Made by a program: the position numbers and the translations under genes. A stretch of DNA of 64,000 nt from Paenibacillus sp. J23TS9 (GTDB lineage Bacteria > Bacillota > Bacilli > Paenibacillales > Paenibacillaceae): contig NZ_BOSG01000001.1 in the NCBI RefSeq assembly GCF_018403225.1, positions 62,001-126,000 of the forward strand, in the 5' to 3' direction. Below are positions 46,537 to 56,353 of this stretch, piece by piece (within the stretch, counting starts at the first letter, position 1; each line of letters opens with the position of its first letter). Under the pieces are notes generated by a model, which worked only from the letters and a program-made list of their open reading frames with translations, was not told where the DNA came from and ran no database searches.

Positions 46537-47073
46537 ATGGAAACGCTGTTTTGGAGCTGTCTGGCAGGCGGAATCCTGTTTGCGGCGGTCAGCGTGCTGC
46601 TGGGCGATCTGGTCAGCCATGCACTCGACGGGCTGCTCGATTTTATGTCAGTTGACTTCCTGAAGCCAATGGTCATCGCAAGCGCAGTAACGGTGTTTGG
46701 CGGAGCGGGCATTTTATTGGCGCATTATACGGTCTGGAGCGGTTTTGTAGTGGTTTTGCTGTCGGTGGTTATCGCTGTTGTGATTTCAGCGCTTGTCTAC
46801 TTTTTTTATGTCAAGCCCATGGATAACAGTGAAAATTCCACCGGGTATTCCATCCGCGAGCTTTCCGGCCGCATTGGAGAGGTCACGATTCCGATTCCCG
46901 AGACGGGATACGGCGAGGTCATGATCAAGCTCGGTGCCGGAAATACGCTGCATATTGCTTCAAGCCTTGAGCGCCACCAGCTGTCTGCCGGTACACGGGT
47001 AGTCGTTGTGGATGTGCAAGACGGGGTACTTCGTGTCACCAATCTAGATGAGAGAAGAGGAGATGTTGTTTAA
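46537..47073 (+). CDS. NfeD family membrane protein (YuaF-like)
   Basis: A 178-residue membrane protein, close to B. subtilis YuaF in length. Membrane helices are near residues 5-25, 45-68 and 72-95, followed by an OB-fold C-terminal domain (about 105-178) with SGRIGEVTIPIPETGYGEV and GTRVVVVDVQDGVLRV. NfeD proteins accompany stomatin/flotillin partners in membrane microdomains. GGAGGATGC precedes the ATG. It overlaps floT by one base (TAATG), so the two are coupled. Confidence 0.9.
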   Translation: METLFWSCLAGGILFAAVSVLLGDLVSHALDGLLDFMSVDFLKPMVIASAVTVFGGAGILLAHYTVWSGFVVVLLSVVIAVVISALVYFFYVKPMDNSENSTGYSIRELSGRIGEVTIPIPETGYGEVMIKLGAGNTLHIASSLERHQLSAGTRVVVVDVQDGVLRVTNLDERRGDVV

Positions 47074-48599
47074 TGGATTTGCCTGAGTACCTGATTATTC
47101 CGATTATTGTTGTAGGGGTTATTTTCGTTTTGGGTTTGGCTTTCTGGGCACGCTATAAGACGGTGGGACCGGATGAGGCCATGATCGTGACGGGATCTTT
47201 TTTAGGCAGTAAAAACATCTCGGAGGATGACTCCGGACGTAAAATTAAAATTGTTCGTGGGGGCGGCGCATTTATTCTGCCGGTCTTCCAGCAATCGGAA
47301 TTTATTTCGCTGCTTTCCCATAAGCTGGACGTTTCGACACCTGAGGTATACACCGAGCAGGGAGTGCCGGTTATTGCTGATGGCGTAGCGATCATCAAGG
47401 TTGGAGGCAGCATTGAAGACGTAGCCACCGCGGCAGAGCAGTTCATTGGTAAGCCAATTGAAGCGCTGAAAGGCGAGGCACAGGAAGTGCTTGAAGGCCA
47501 TCTGCGTGCGATTCTGGGCTCCATGACCGTAGAGGAAGTATATCGGAACCGTGATAAGTTCGCGCAGGAGGTTCAAGGGGTTGCGGCACGCGATTTGAAG
47601 AAAATGGGCCTTCAGATCGTATCTTTCACCATTAAGGATGTGCGCGATAAGCAGGGATATCTGGATGCTCTCGGTAAACCGCGGATCGCTGCAGTCAAAC
47701 GGGATGCCGAAATAGCGGAAGCTGAGGCGGTGCGCGATGCACGGATCCAAAAGGCGAATGCAGAAGAGCAGGGTCAGAAGGCGGAGCTGCTGCGGGATAC
47801 CAATATTGCGGAAGCCTCGAAGGAGAAAGAGCTTAAGGTCGCGTCCTTTAAGAAAGATCAGGATACGGCTAAGGCGGAAGCGGATCAGGCCTACCATATT
47901 CAGGAAGCACGCGCTAAACAAACCATGGTAGAAGAGCAGATGAAGGTGGAACTGGTTCGTAAAGACCGGGAGATCGATCTGCAGGAAAAAGAAATTGTGG
48001 TACGTCAGAAGCAGTACGACGCTGAAGTGAAGAAAAAGGCGGATGCCGACCGCTATGCGGTTGAACAGGCGGCTGAAGCGGATAAAGCTCGCAGAATGCG
48101 CGAAGCCGACGCATTGCAATACTCCATCGAAACGCAGGCCAGGGCCTCTGCCGAGCAGAAACGTCTGGAAGGTCAGGCTGTTGCCGATGCAGAGCGGGCC
48201 AAAGGTACTGCAGAAGCCGAAGTCATCCGGCTGCGCGGTTTGGCTGAGGCGGAAGCAAAAGAGAAGCTGGCGGAAGCCTTCCAAAAATTCGGCGAAGCTG
48301 CAGTGCTCGATATTATCGTCAAGATGCTGCCAGAACTGGCAGGGAAAATCGCCCAGCCGCTCTCCTCGATCGACAAGCTTACGGTGGTCGATACAGGCAA
48401 AGGCGAAGGCGCAGCCCGTGTGAGCAACTATGTGACGGAGCTGATGTCTACGGCACCTGAAATGCTGAAAAATGTGTCCGGCATCGATGTCGAGAGTCTG
48501 ATCAAGAATTTGACCAGCAAATCGAAACCTGCTCCGGCGGTTGCCCAGCAATCACCTCATGAGCTGGTTAGTCTGGAAGCGGGCGCAGCGCAGGAATAG
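47073..48599 (+). CDS. floT: Flotillin FloT (YuaG)
   Basis: A scaffold of functional membrane microdomains, 508 residues against 509 for B. subtilis FloT. The N-terminal hydrophobic segment (about 6-26) anchors it; the SPFH/PHB domain runs to about residue 200 (SLLSHKLDVSTPEVYTEQGV). The rest is a long Glu/Ala-rich coiled coil (KRDAEIAEAEAVRDARIQKA and repeats), and the C-terminal part IVKMLPELAGKIAQPLSSID is the flotillin oligomerisation region. It is coupled to nfeD and probably under ECF sigma control. A strong terminator follows. Confidence 0.95.
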   Translation: MDLPEYLIIPIIVVGVIFVLGLAFWARYKTVGPDEAMIVTGSFLGSKNISEDDSGRKIKIVRGGGAFILPVFQQSEFISLLSHKLDVSTPEVYTEQGVPVIADGVAIIKVGGSIEDVATAAEQFIGKPIEALKGEAQEVLEGHLRAILGSMTVEEVYRNRDKFAQEVQGVAARDLKKMGLQIVSFTIKDVRDKQGYLDALGKPRIAAVKRDAEIAEAEAVRDARIQKANAEEQGQKAELLRDTNIAEASKEKELKVASFKKDQDTAKAEADQAYHIQEARAKQTMVEEQMKVELVRKDREIDLQEKEIVVRQKQYDAEVKKKADADRYAVEQAAEADKARRMREADALQYSIETQARASAEQKRLEGQAVADAERAKGTAEAEVIRLRGLAEAEAKEKLAEAFQKFGEAAVLDIIVKMLPELAGKIAQPLSSIDKLTVVDTGKGEGAARVSNYVTELMSTAPEMLKNVSGIDVESLIKNLTSKSKPAPAVAQQSPHELVSLEAGAAQE

Positions 48600-48689
48600 A
48601 TTCGGAAACGGTAGTTCACATCCCTGAACCAAGAAGTTGAAGATGGCATTTTCGTTTCGTGCATTGTTTCTCACATATTCAAATAAAGG

Positions 48690-48724
48690 AAAAGCGCATT
48701 CCCTCCTGGGAATGCGCTTTTTTA
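48690..48724. terminator. Bidirectional terminator after floT and gcvPB
   Basis: AAAAGCGCATTCCC pairs with GGGAATGCGCTTTT around TCCT, with TTTTTT on the plus strand. Confidence 0.85.
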
Positions 48725-48779
48725 GATATAAGAACGGAAGGCATCTACTCTTCGACTTGGTTTATATCCGGCTGATTAC

Positions 48780-50237
48780 TCAGCTGCAGGCACAGTTCAG
48801 AACCGGCTTGCGTGCCGCTGTCGTTTCGTCCAGACGGGTAACCGGCGTATCGTAAGGGGCATTCAGGAGCAGTTCCGGCTGCTCTTCGGCTTCCTTGGCA
48901 ATTTGAATCATTGTATCAATGAACGCATCCAGGGTATCTTTACTTTCTGTTTCCGTCGGTTCGATCATCATGCACTCCTCCACGTTAAGCGGGAAGTAAA
49001 TGGTTGGCGGATGATACCCGAAATCGAGCAGCCGCTTCGCGACGTCCAAGGTGCGTATCCCGTATTGTTTCAGCGGTGTACCGGACATAACAAACTCATG
49101 CTTGCAGATGCCCGGATAGGGTACATCGAAATAAGGCTCGAGTCGTTTCATCATGTAGTTGGCGTTCAGCACAGCGCATTCGGATACGCGGCGCAGACCT
49201 TCCGGACCATAGCTTCGCATATAGGTGTAAGCACGCACCAGGATACCGAAGTTACCGTAATAAGCCTTCACACGGCCGATAGATTGGTCGTTCCCGCCTT
49301 CAAGAGTGAATGCTCCATGTTCAGTTTTTGAAACGAATGGACGCGGAAGGAACGGTACGAGCAGGCTCTTCACGCCGACTGGACCAGCTCCGGGACCCCC
49401 GCCGCCATGCGGCGTGCTCATCGTTTTATGGAGGTTCAAATGCACAACGTCAAAGCCCATATCGCCAGGACGGGTAATACCCATAATGGCATTGGAGTTG
49501 GCGCCGTCATAGTACAGCAGACCGCCAGCTTCATGAACGATAGCAGCAATCTCCTGAATTTGTTCTTCGAACAGACCAAGCGTATTCGGATTGGTCAGCA
49601 TCAGGGCAGCCGTGTCGCTTCCTACAGCTGCGCGGAGTGCATCCAGATCGACAAGGCCTTTATCCGTAGACGGAATGGTAATGGTCTGTAGGCCGGCAAC
49701 GGAAGCACTTGCCGGATTAGTACCATGTGACGAATCAGGTACGATGACCTTATCGCGATGCTCTCCGCGGCTTTCATGATAAGCGCGGATCATCATCAGA
49801 CCGGTCCACTCGCCGTGAGCACCGGCAGCAGGCTGCAACGTGACTGCATCCATGCCTGTGAGTCCGGCCAAGTCTACCTGCAGCTGGTACAGCAGCTCCA
49901 AAGCTCCCTGAATGCTTTCCTCTGGCTGATAAGGGTGAATTTTAGCAAATCCGGCATAACGGGCCACATCTTCATTGACCTTCGGATTATATTTCATCGT
50001 GCAGGAGCCCAAAGGGTAGAACCCGTTATCCACACCGAAATTGCGGCGAGAGAGCTCCGTGTAATGGCGGATGACATCCACTTCATAAACCTCTGGCAAA
50101 GCCGCAGGCTCGCTGCGCAGCATGGAGGCTGGAATGACGGACGCAGCATCCAGGGCAGGCACGTCGAGTTCCGGCAGGGAATAGGCAATGCGGCCGGGGT
50201 GACTGAGCTCAAATATCAATGCTTTTTCCTGTATCAT
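48780..50237 (-). CDS. gcvPB: Glycine dehydrogenase (decarboxylating) subunit 2
   Basis: The PLP-bearing subunit of the P-protein of the glycine cleavage system, 485 residues. The PLP lysine is in [18 protein letters not shown], within the glycine-rich loop; the N-terminal [11 protein letters not shown] is also characteristic. Two-subunit P-proteins are typical of Firmicutes. Its start overlaps the end of gcvPA by 4 bases. It ends the riboswitch-controlled gcvT-gcvPA-gcvPB operon, whose gcvH partner lies 6 kb away beyond the second riboswitch. Confidence 0.96.
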   Translation of the reverse strand: MIQEKALIFELSHPGRIAYSLPELDVPALDAASVIPASMLRSEPAALPEVYEVDVIRHYTELSRRNFGVDNGFYPLGSCTMKYNPKVNEDVARYAGFAKIHPYQPEESIQGALELLYQLQVDLAGLTGMDAVTLQPAAGAHGEWTGLMMIRAYHESRGEHRDKVIVPDSSHGTNPASASVAGLQTITIPSTDKGLVDLDALRAAVGSDTAALMLTNPNTLGLFEEQIQEIAAIVHEAGGLLYYDGANSNAIMGITRPGDMGFDVVHLNLHKTMSTPHGGGGPGAGPVGVKSLLVPFLPRPFVSKTEHGAFTLEGGNDQSIGRVKAYYGNFGILVRAYTYMRSYGPEGLRRVSECAVLNANYMMKRLEPYFDVPYPGICKHEFVMSGTPLKQYGIRTLDVAKRLLDFGYHPPTIYFPLNVEECMMIEPTETESKDTLDAFIDTMIQIAKEAEEQPELLLNAPYDTPVTRLDETTAARKPVLNCACS

Positions 50238-51586
50238 AAACAGCCCTCCAGCCGTGATGCGAATTGGTCTATCTGTTCTTTGGTTCTGCGTTCCGTGACA
50301 GCAATCAGCATATGGCCTTCCAGCTCCGGATAAGAGCGGCCCAGGTCATATCCACCGAGGAAGCCTTCTTTCAGCAGTTTGGAATTTACAGCGGAAGCGG
50401 AAACGCCATCAGGCAGTTTAACAACAAACTCGTTGAAGTAAGGGGATGTAAACGGCATTGTCACTCCAGGCACATCTGCAAGGCGCTTTGCGGCATAATG
50501 GCTTTTTTGCAGATTCAACTGGCTGACCTCGATCATCCCCTGCTTGCCCATTACAGACATGTATACGGAAGCGCAGAGCGCAAGCAGCGCTTGGTTTGAG
50601 CAGATGTTCGAGGTCGCCTTCTCACGGCGGATATGCTGTTCACGGGCCTGCAGCGTCAGCACGAAGCCACGCTTGCCGTTTCGGTCGACGGTCTGGCCTA
50701 CAATCCGGCCTGGCATTCTGCGCATATGATCCTTCGAAACAGCGAAGAATCCGCATGTCGGACCGCCGAGGGAGGAAGAAATGCCAAGCGGCTGTGCATC
50801 TCCGACGACGATGTCTGCGCCAAGCTTGCCGGGGGCTTCCAGAAGTCCAAGAGATATTGGATTCGTACTTACGATCATGAGGCCCTTTTGAGCATGCACC
50901 AGTTCACCGATGGAAGCGAGATCCTCGATCGAGCCGAAGAAGTTTGGATTTTGCACCAGAACGGCTGCGGTGTCATCAGCAATAGCCTTCGCAAGCTCAT
51001 CCATATCCGTCACGCCATTTTTCGTGCCCACCTCAATGATTTCAAGCCCAAGACCATGCGCATAGGCGAGAAGCACCTGTCTGGATTCTGGATGAACTGC
51101 TGTGGAAACCACGAGCTTGCTGCGCTTGGTGGCGGCACTTGCCAGCGAACCGGCTTCAGCAAGAGCGGTTGCACCGTCATACATGCTGGCGTTGGCTACA
51201 GCCATGCCTGTCAGCTCACAAATATAAGATTGAAATTCAAAAATGGCCTGCAGCTCGCCTTGGCTGACCTCAGGCTGATAAGGCGTATAAGCAGTGTAGA
51301 ATTCGGATCTCGAAACGACATGGTTAATCACTGAGGGAACATGATGGTCATACAGGCCGGCACCAAGGAAGCTTGGATACTGGTCAGTATTGGCGTTTTT
51401 GGCGGCTAGTGCGGATAAATGGCTGGTGAGGGCATATTCGTCCAAACCTTTGGAGACAGGCAGTTCGCCCTTAAAACGAATTTCTTCAGGAATATCTTTA
51501 AACAGCTCTTCAATAGAGTTCACTCCGACGGTTTTCAGCATATCCTGCTGATCCTGCTCGGTCATAGGCAGATAACGGTGCTTCAC
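50234..51586 (-). CDS. gcvPA: Glycine dehydrogenase (decarboxylating) subunit 1
   Basis: The non-PLP-lysine subunit of the P-protein, 450 residues. The N-terminal [20 protein letters not shown] and the [20 protein letters not shown] segment are signatures of this subunit, as is [20 protein letters not shown]. It overlaps gcvT and gcvPB by 4 bases at each end, so translation is coupled. It forms an alpha2-beta2 complex with GcvPB that decarboxylates glycine and passes the aminomethyl group to GcvH. Confidence 0.96.
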   Translation of the reverse strand: MKHRYLPMTEQDQQDMLKTVGVNSIEELFKDIPEEIRFKGELPVSKGLDEYALTSHLSALAAKNANTDQYPSFLGAGLYDHHVPSVINHVVSRSEFYTAYTPYQPEVSQGELQAIFEFQSYICELTGMAVANASMYDGATALAEAGSLASAATKRSKLVVSTAVHPESRQVLLAYAHGLGLEIIEVGTKNGVTDMDELAKAIADDTAAVLVQNPNFFGSIEDLASIGELVHAQKGLMIVSTNPISLGLLEAPGKLGADIVVGDAQPLGISSSLGGPTCGFFAVSKDHMRRMPGRIVGQTVDRNGKRGFVLTLQAREQHIRREKATSNICSNQALLALCASVYMSVMGKQGMIEVSQLNLQKSHYAAKRLADVPGVTMPFTSPYFNEFVVKLPDGVSASAVNSKLLKEGFLGGYDLGRSYPELEGHMLIAVTERRTKEQIDQFASRLEGCL

Positions 51587-52704
51587 TTGGAGTCAGCTCC
51601 TTTTTGGGCTCTTTTATAAAAGGGGACACTTACAACTTCAGCTTTCAGTCGTTTGCCGCGGACATCCACTTCAACCTGTGTGCCTATTGCGGCATGACCA
51701 CTCTCAATCAGAGCAAGCCCCAGATTGCGCTTTAGCGTGGGAGACTGCGTTCCTGTAGTAATTTCACCTATCTGCGTTTCACCGGAATATACCGGATAAT
51801 GCGAACGCGGGATTCCCCGATCGATCATTTCGATACCAACCAATTTTCGTGGTACACCATCATTTTTTTGCTGCCGGAGGGCTTCTTTGCCAATAAAATC
51901 ATCAGCTTGGTTCAGCTTCACGAAAAAGCCAATGCCGCCTTCCAGCGGAGAGATATCTCGGGACAGCTCTTGTCCGTAAAGAGGCAGCTTGGCTTCAAAA
52001 CGGAGCGTATCGCGGGCACCGAGTCCAGCAGGAAGAAGACCATGGGCGCCGCCGTGTTCAAGCAGTCCCTTCCATACAGCGGGAGCATCTCCAGCAGGCA
52101 GGTAAATCTCAAAGCCATCTTCGCCGGTGTAACCGGTGCGTGAGATGAGGACAGATGCGCCGAGGAGGGGGACTTGCTGCAGGAAGTGAAACGCCCCGAG
52201 CTGAGCAAGATCCGTATCAACGAGCGGAGCGAGAATCTCTTTAGCTTTGGGTCCCTGAAGCGCAAGGAGAGCTGTTCCTTCAGACTCATTAGTCATTTGA
52301 ACACCATCCACAAGATGCTGCTGCAGCCATTCCCAGTCCTTATCCAGGTTCGATGCATTCACGACCAGCATGTAAGACTGCTCGCCCAGCTTGTAGACCA
52401 GCAGATCATCGACCACGCCGCCATCCGGATAACACATCGCGCTGTACTGCGCCTGTCCGGGGGTAAGGGTAGTTACATCGTTGACAGTCACATGCTGGAT
52501 AAAGCTTTCAGCCTGAGGACCACTCACCATGAATTCACCCATATGCGATACATCGAATAAACCGGCGGCTTCACGGACAGCCTCATGCTCTTTATGAATA
52601 CCGCTGAACTGAACAGGCAGCTCCCAGCCGCCAAAATCGATGCAGCGTAATCCGGATATTTCGGCATAAAGAGGGTAAAGCGGGGTTCGTTTAAGCTCGG
52701 ACAC
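51583..52704 (-). CDS. gcvT: Aminomethyltransferase (T-protein)
   Basis: Releases ammonia and transfers the one-carbon unit from GcvH to tetrahydrofolate; 373 residues. The start [20 protein letters not shown], the folate-site Asp in [19 protein letters not shown], and the [16 protein letters not shown] motif are standard, as is the C-terminal OB-like part ([19 protein letters not shown]). GAAGGTGATC precedes the start on the minus strand. It is the first gene after the glycine riboswitch at 52855-53137. Confidence 0.97.
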   Translation of the reverse strand: MSELKRTPLYPLYAEISGLRCIDFGGWELPVQFSGIHKEHEAVREAAGLFDVSHMGEFMVSGPQAESFIQHVTVNDVTTLTPGQAQYSAMCYPDGGVVDDLLVYKLGEQSYMLVVNASNLDKDWEWLQQHLVDGVQMTNESEGTALLALQGPKAKEILAPLVDTDLAQLGAFHFLQQVPLLGASVLISRTGYTGEDGFEIYLPAGDAPAVWKGLLEHGGAHGLLPAGLGARDTLRFEAKLPLYGQELSRDISPLEGGIGFFVKLNQADDFIGKEALRQQKNDGVPRKLVGIEMIDRGIPRSHYPVYSGETQIGEITTGTQSPTLKRNLGLALIESGHAAIGTQVEVDVRGKRLKAEVVSVPFYKRAQKGADSK

Positions 52705-52854
52705 GAGATCACCTTCTCTTTTTTATTTTTGGGAAATATAAAATTAATACATTTTCAACAAAGCTGATCAATTCTTTAATTGCAAGAAAAACTACCTCTA
52801 AAAGCGGTCCATGCGTCTGCAAAAGCATTACGTCGGTTTACGTTTTACGTAACA

Positions 52855-53137
52855 CAAAAAGGACAGGCAGAAGAACAAGCATGCCTTTTTTACGGCATAC
52901 TGATCTTCATGCTCTGTCCTTGGTACCTGAGAGTTACCTTGCTGATTCCGGGCAAAAAAGGGATAACAAAAGGCGTCCATACGATTCCTGCACCGGCCAG
53001 CAAATTTCCCCTTGGGTGATTCTTTCGCTTAAGAATTCTCTCCAGAGATGCGTCCAATAATGGTCCTTTTGCCTGAGAGATTCACCCTTGCAAGGGCTTA
53101 CTCCTTCGGCGTCACTAAAGTTCAGTAATCTCTCCCA
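52855..53137 (-). ncRNA. Tandem glycine riboswitch of the gcv operon
   Basis: On the minus strand two glycine aptamers follow each other. The first starts GGGAGAGATTAC at 53135, has GCCGAAGGAGTAAGCC, and ends TCTCTCAGGCAAAAGGACC near 53063. The second starts CTGGAGAGA near 53045 and ends CTCTCAGGTACCAAGGACAG near 52917. An expression platform with GGACAG...CTGTCC and TTTTTG (to 52855) forms the terminator. Glycine binding should prevent termination and turn on gcvT-gcvPA-gcvPB. Confidence 0.95.
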
Positions 53138-53172
53138 TTACCTTCATCCGCTATTGAATTGTCTTAATATCA

Positions 53173-53201
53173 TTAATACTCAAAGGCCACTGTAATGTCA
53201 A
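53173..53201 (-). promoter_or_regulatory. Sigma-A promoter of the gcv operon
   Basis: On the minus strand TTGACA (53201-53196) and TATTAA (53178-53173) are 17 bases apart, placing the transcript start about 30 bases before the first aptamer. Confidence 0.75.
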
Positions 53202-53361
53202 CAAGATTATAGGAGGAGGCATGATCAGCGGCAAGGAGGAGTATTAAGTAAAAATACGGATTTTCATCCATTTTACTGTATTGATTTCTATATGGACACG
53301 TTACAATGTTTATACAGTCATCCAAGCAAACACGATTTATTTATTCCGGGAGGGATCAAGC

Positions 53362-54198
53362 GTGGAGAGAGTGGTCGGTGTCGATATCGGTTGTACGAAA
53401 ATGTATCTTTATGCGCAGGTGAACGGGGAGCATGTGGAACAGAAAGTACCGACGGGGCTGGATTGTCCCAGGGAGCAGCTGAAGCATGATATTGATACCT
53501 TCCTTGAGGGTCTGCCTTTTGTGCCTGAGGGTCTAGGTATGGCAGTGCCGGGTCTTGTGGAGGGAGATAGCCGGGTGAAGCTTTCGGATATCCGTTCATT
53601 GACAGGCATAACGACAGATTATTTTGGCGGGGGAAGATTTCCGGTCCGGTTTATCAATGATGTCAAAGCTGCTACGGTGGCGGAAACCGTCCATTATACA
53701 GACAAGGACACGATTGCTGTTATTATGGCGGGTTCCGGTATTGCGCTGGGCGTTTATTCGAAAGAACGCATGTTTACAGGGGCGCACGGCTTTGCCGGAG
53801 AACTGGGTTATTGTGTAATACCAACGGAAAACGGACCGAAAACATTGGACAGTCTGGCAGGTGGTATCGGAATTTTGATGCAGGCAGGATGCGGTATCGA
53901 GGAATTTCTCGAACGGATAAGCAGCAAGGATCCAGGCACAGAGAAGCTGCTGGCCAAGGCGGGGGTTCACTTCGGGCTGGCTTTGACGAATGTGATACAT
54001 CTGTTCAATCCGGATGTAATCGTGATCGGTGGAAGCACGGCTACTTATCCCGGTTATATGGAGCAGGCGCTTGAAACCGCCGAAAAACATACACTGCCGG
54101 ATATGTTCGGCCACTGCTTGATCACTCCGGCAAAAGACAACAAACGCATTGTAGCTCTCGGAGCTATGGAATATATGCGCAGCGGCATGCAGCTTTAG
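53362..54198 (+). CDS. ROK family protein, putative sugar kinase
   Basis: A 278-residue protein with the actin-like ATPase fold of ROK kinases. It has the phosphate-1 loop VGVDIGCTKMYLY, a catalytic-type strand VRFINDVKAATVAE with its Asp, and the GSGIALGVYSKERMFTGAHG and GFAGELGY motifs. The zinc motif CxCGxxGCxE of classical ROK proteins is missing, and no DNA-binding domain precedes it, so a small-molecule kinase is more likely than a repressor. The start is GTG 53362, with GGGAGGG 9-15 bases upstream; a start at 53281 would add 27 unlikely residues. It sits between two divergent glycine riboswitches with no clear link to glycine. Substrate unknown. Confidence 0.75.
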   Translation: MERVVGVDIGCTKMYLYAQVNGEHVEQKVPTGLDCPREQLKHDIDTFLEGLPFVPEGLGMAVPGLVEGDSRVKLSDIRSLTGITTDYFGGGRFPVRFINDVKAATVAETVHYTDKDTIAVIMAGSGIALGVYSKERMFTGAHGFAGELGYCVIPTENGPKTLDSLAGGIGILMQAGCGIEEFLERISSKDPGTEKLLAKAGVHFGLALTNVIHLFNPDVIVIGGSTATYPGYMEQALETAEKHTLPDMFGHCLITPAKDNKRIVALGAMEYMRSGMQL

Positions 54199-54304
54199 GC
54201 GGGAATTTACTGATGGATAAGGAAGCGGAGACTTCAAATATTATCATTACGTATATCTTGAAAAGGGGATTTCGGCGAAACATCAAAATGGGGGTTGTGT
54301 TATA

Positions 54305-54332
54305 TTGACACCGCTGTTCGCTCTGCTTTATT
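54305..54332 (+). promoter_or_regulatory. Sigma-A promoter of the sdaA operon
   Basis: A perfect TTGACA with TTTATT 16 bases downstream, about 65 bases before the first glycine aptamer. Confidence 0.5.
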
Positions 54333-54400
54333 CTTAAGGGGAATAGGATTGTAAATGGTTCCAGGATATCATGGATTTCCATATATTAGCGGATGAAAGC

Positions 54401-54628
54401 GAACGGGAGAGACTGCCCTGTAACGGGCGGCACCGAAGGAGCAAGCTGCAGGTACGCACATACAGGCAGCTAATCTCTCAGGTACAAGGAACCGTCGCCG
54501 GACGCGGCTCTGGAGAGAGCGTCAGCCACCCAAGGGGAACGCGGAAACGTTGAATTTCCGTTTAAACTCTCAGGTACAAGGGACAGAGAAAAGGTGCTGC
54601 ATACCTTTTTTTGCTGTCCTTTTTTTGC
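54401..54628 (+). ncRNA. Tandem glycine riboswitch of the sdaAB-sdaAA-gcvH operon
   Basis: Two aptamers in series. The first runs from ACGGGAGAGACTG (54403) through CACCGAAGGAGCAAGC to ATCTCTCAGGTACAAGGAAC near 54491. The second runs from CTCTGGAGAGAGCG (54508) to ACTCTCAGGTACAAGGGACA near 54585. The expression platform GGACAG...CTGTCC followed by TTTTTTT (54581-54627), with an inner AAAGGT/ACCTTT hairpin, is a terminator. Glycine should switch on serine dehydratase and gcvH. Confidence 0.95.
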
Positions 54629-54688
54629 TGCCATGCGAAGACTTAACAATATCCTGACTTCAATATCATTACAGGAGCGTGGAAGACC

Positions 54689-55363
54689 TTGAGATTCAAA
54701 AATGTATTTTCCATCATTGGTCCGTCCATGGTAGGACCTTCCAGTTCCCATACCGCCGGTGCCGTGCGCATCGGAAGAGTGGCCCGCCAGCTGCTCGGCA
54801 GTCAGCCGGAGAAGGCGCAGATCACGCTGTTCGGATCTTTTGCAGAAACGTATTGGGGACATGGAACGGATTTGGCTTTAACGGCCGGATTACTTAATTT
54901 TGATACGGATGATGAACGGATTCCCGAAGCGGATATCGAAGCAGAAAAGGCCGGCATGAGCATGGAATGGGTGCAGGGAAAAGGCAACGGACCTCACCCG
55001 AACTCTGTAAAAATCACACTTTGGGCGGGAGAGAGCAAGGCGGAGATTGTTGCAGCTTCCATCGGCGGCGGCACGATTGCTGTTTACTCCCTGAACGGTT
55101 TTGATGTACAGATTACCGGAGAATATCCAACGATCGCCGTCACCCACTCTGATAGCCAGGGAGTGCTTGCCAGCCTGACGGCTCTGCTCAGCCGGGAAGG
55201 AATCAATATCGGGTATATGGATGTGGACCGCAAGGGACGCAGCGGAGCAGCCATGACGGTGTTTGAGCTGGATTCTGCCCCTGCGGAGAACATCATCAAA
55301 GAGATGACGAATCAGCCGTTTATTCTGGAAGTGACGATGATAGACTTGACCCAAAGGAGCTAG
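54689..55363 (+). CDS. sdaAB: L-serine ammonia-lyase, iron-sulfur type, beta subunit
   Basis: The beta chain of the two-subunit serine dehydratase that converts L-serine to pyruvate and ammonia; 224 residues. It starts FSIIGPSMVGPSSSHTAGAV, the conserved substrate-domain motif, and ends with an ACT domain (TIAVTHSDSQGVLASLTALL, residues 150-224). The start is TTG 54689, with AGGAGCG about 10 bases upstream. It lies just after the glycine riboswitch and 7 bases before sdaAA. Confidence 0.95.
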   Translation: MRFKNVFSIIGPSMVGPSSSHTAGAVRIGRVARQLLGSQPEKAQITLFGSFAETYWGHGTDLALTAGLLNFDTDDERIPEADIEAEKAGMSMEWVQGKGNGPHPNSVKITLWAGESKAEIVAASIGGGTIAVYSLNGFDVQITGEYPTIAVTHSDSQGVLASLTALLSREGINIGYMDVDRKGRSGAAMTVFELDSAPAENIIKEMTNQPFILEVTMIDLTQRS

Positions 55364-55370
55364 TTGACCG

Positions 55371-56294
55371 ATGAGATTTGAGACGCTGGAACAGCTGGCA
55401 GACATCTGCCTGAATGAGAACAAAACGATTGCTGAAGTGATGATGGAGGATCAGGCCAAGGAAACTAATATCCCTGTGGATGAGGTATTCCGGCAGATGG
55501 CTGATTATTACCAGGTCATGAAGGAGGCCGTTCAGAAGGGGTTGACCGGCAACACGAAATCACGAAGCGGACTGACGGGCGGAGACGCTAAAAAAGTGGC
55601 GGATTACATGCAGCAGGGCGAACCATGCCTTGGCGGGCCTTCTGCCACTGCGATGGCTTACGCACTTGCTGTTTCCGAAGTCAACGCATCTATGGGCAGA
55701 ATCATAGCCACGCCTACGGCGGGGTCATGCGGAATTATCCCTGGCGTGTTCGTCAGTACACAGGAACGTTTCGGCTGGGATGACGACAAGCTGGTTCACG
55801 GTTTGTTCACTGCCGGTGCAATCGGATTTGTGATTGCAAATAACGCTTCCATCTCTGGAGCGGAAGGTGGATGCCAGGCTGAGGTTGGATCGGCGATTGG
55901 TATGGCGGCCGGGGCCATGGTAGAGCTAAGAGGCGGATCACCACAGCAGGCGGTTCACGCTGTGGGTCTCGCCTTGAAAAACTGCCTTGGCCTCATCTGC
56001 GATCCGGTAGCAGGGCTTGTGGAAATACCCTGCATTGTGCGCAATGGTCTGGGTGCTGTTACTGCGCTGGCGGCTGCCGATATGGCTCTGGCCGGCGTGG
56101 GAAGTGTTATTCCAGCCGATGAGGTTATCGGCGTGATGCTGGAAGTCGGCAGTGCCATGCCGACCAAACACCGGGAAACTGGCAAGGGCGGCCTGGCCGC
56201 AACACCTACGGGGCGGAAGCTGACGAAAGAATTGGTGGAGCAGCGGCGCAGAAAAGTCAAAGAAGCCAAGCAGCCGCCGTCAGACATGAATTAA
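55371..56294 (+). CDS. sdaAA: L-serine ammonia-lyase, iron-sulfur type, alpha subunit
   Basis: The [4Fe-4S]-bearing chain of serine dehydratase, 307 residues. The glycine-rich IIATPTAGSCGIIPGVFVS and the NCLGLICDPVAGLVEIPC segment hold the cluster cysteines; EGGCQAEVGSAIGMAAGAMV is also conserved. It follows sdaAB closely, with AAAGGAGC upstream of the ATG. gcvH comes 60 bases later with no terminator seen, so serine deamination and glycine cleavage share one transcript. Confidence 0.95.
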   Translation: MRFETLEQLADICLNENKTIAEVMMEDQAKETNIPVDEVFRQMADYYQVMKEAVQKGLTGNTKSRSGLTGGDAKKVADYMQQGEPCLGGPSATAMAYALAVSEVNASMGRIIATPTAGSCGIIPGVFVSTQERFGWDDDKLVHGLFTAGAIGFVIANNASISGAEGGCQAEVGSAIGMAAGAMVELRGGSPQQAVHAVGLALKNCLGLICDPVAGLVEIPCIVRNGLGAVTALAAADMALAGVGSVIPADEVIGVMLEVGSAMPTKHRETGKGGLAATPTGRKLTKELVEQRRRKVKEAKQPPSDMN

Positions 56295-56353
56295 TGGCTC
56301 ATCTACAGTACTAGTCATAGATGATTATACTAATCAAAGGAGAGTTGAAAAGA

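Noticed and set aside
47202..48551. A 449-codon open frame opposite floT
   Set aside because: It is a shadow of the alternating Ala/Glu/Lys codons of the flotillin coiled coil; the floT reading is supported by length and domains.
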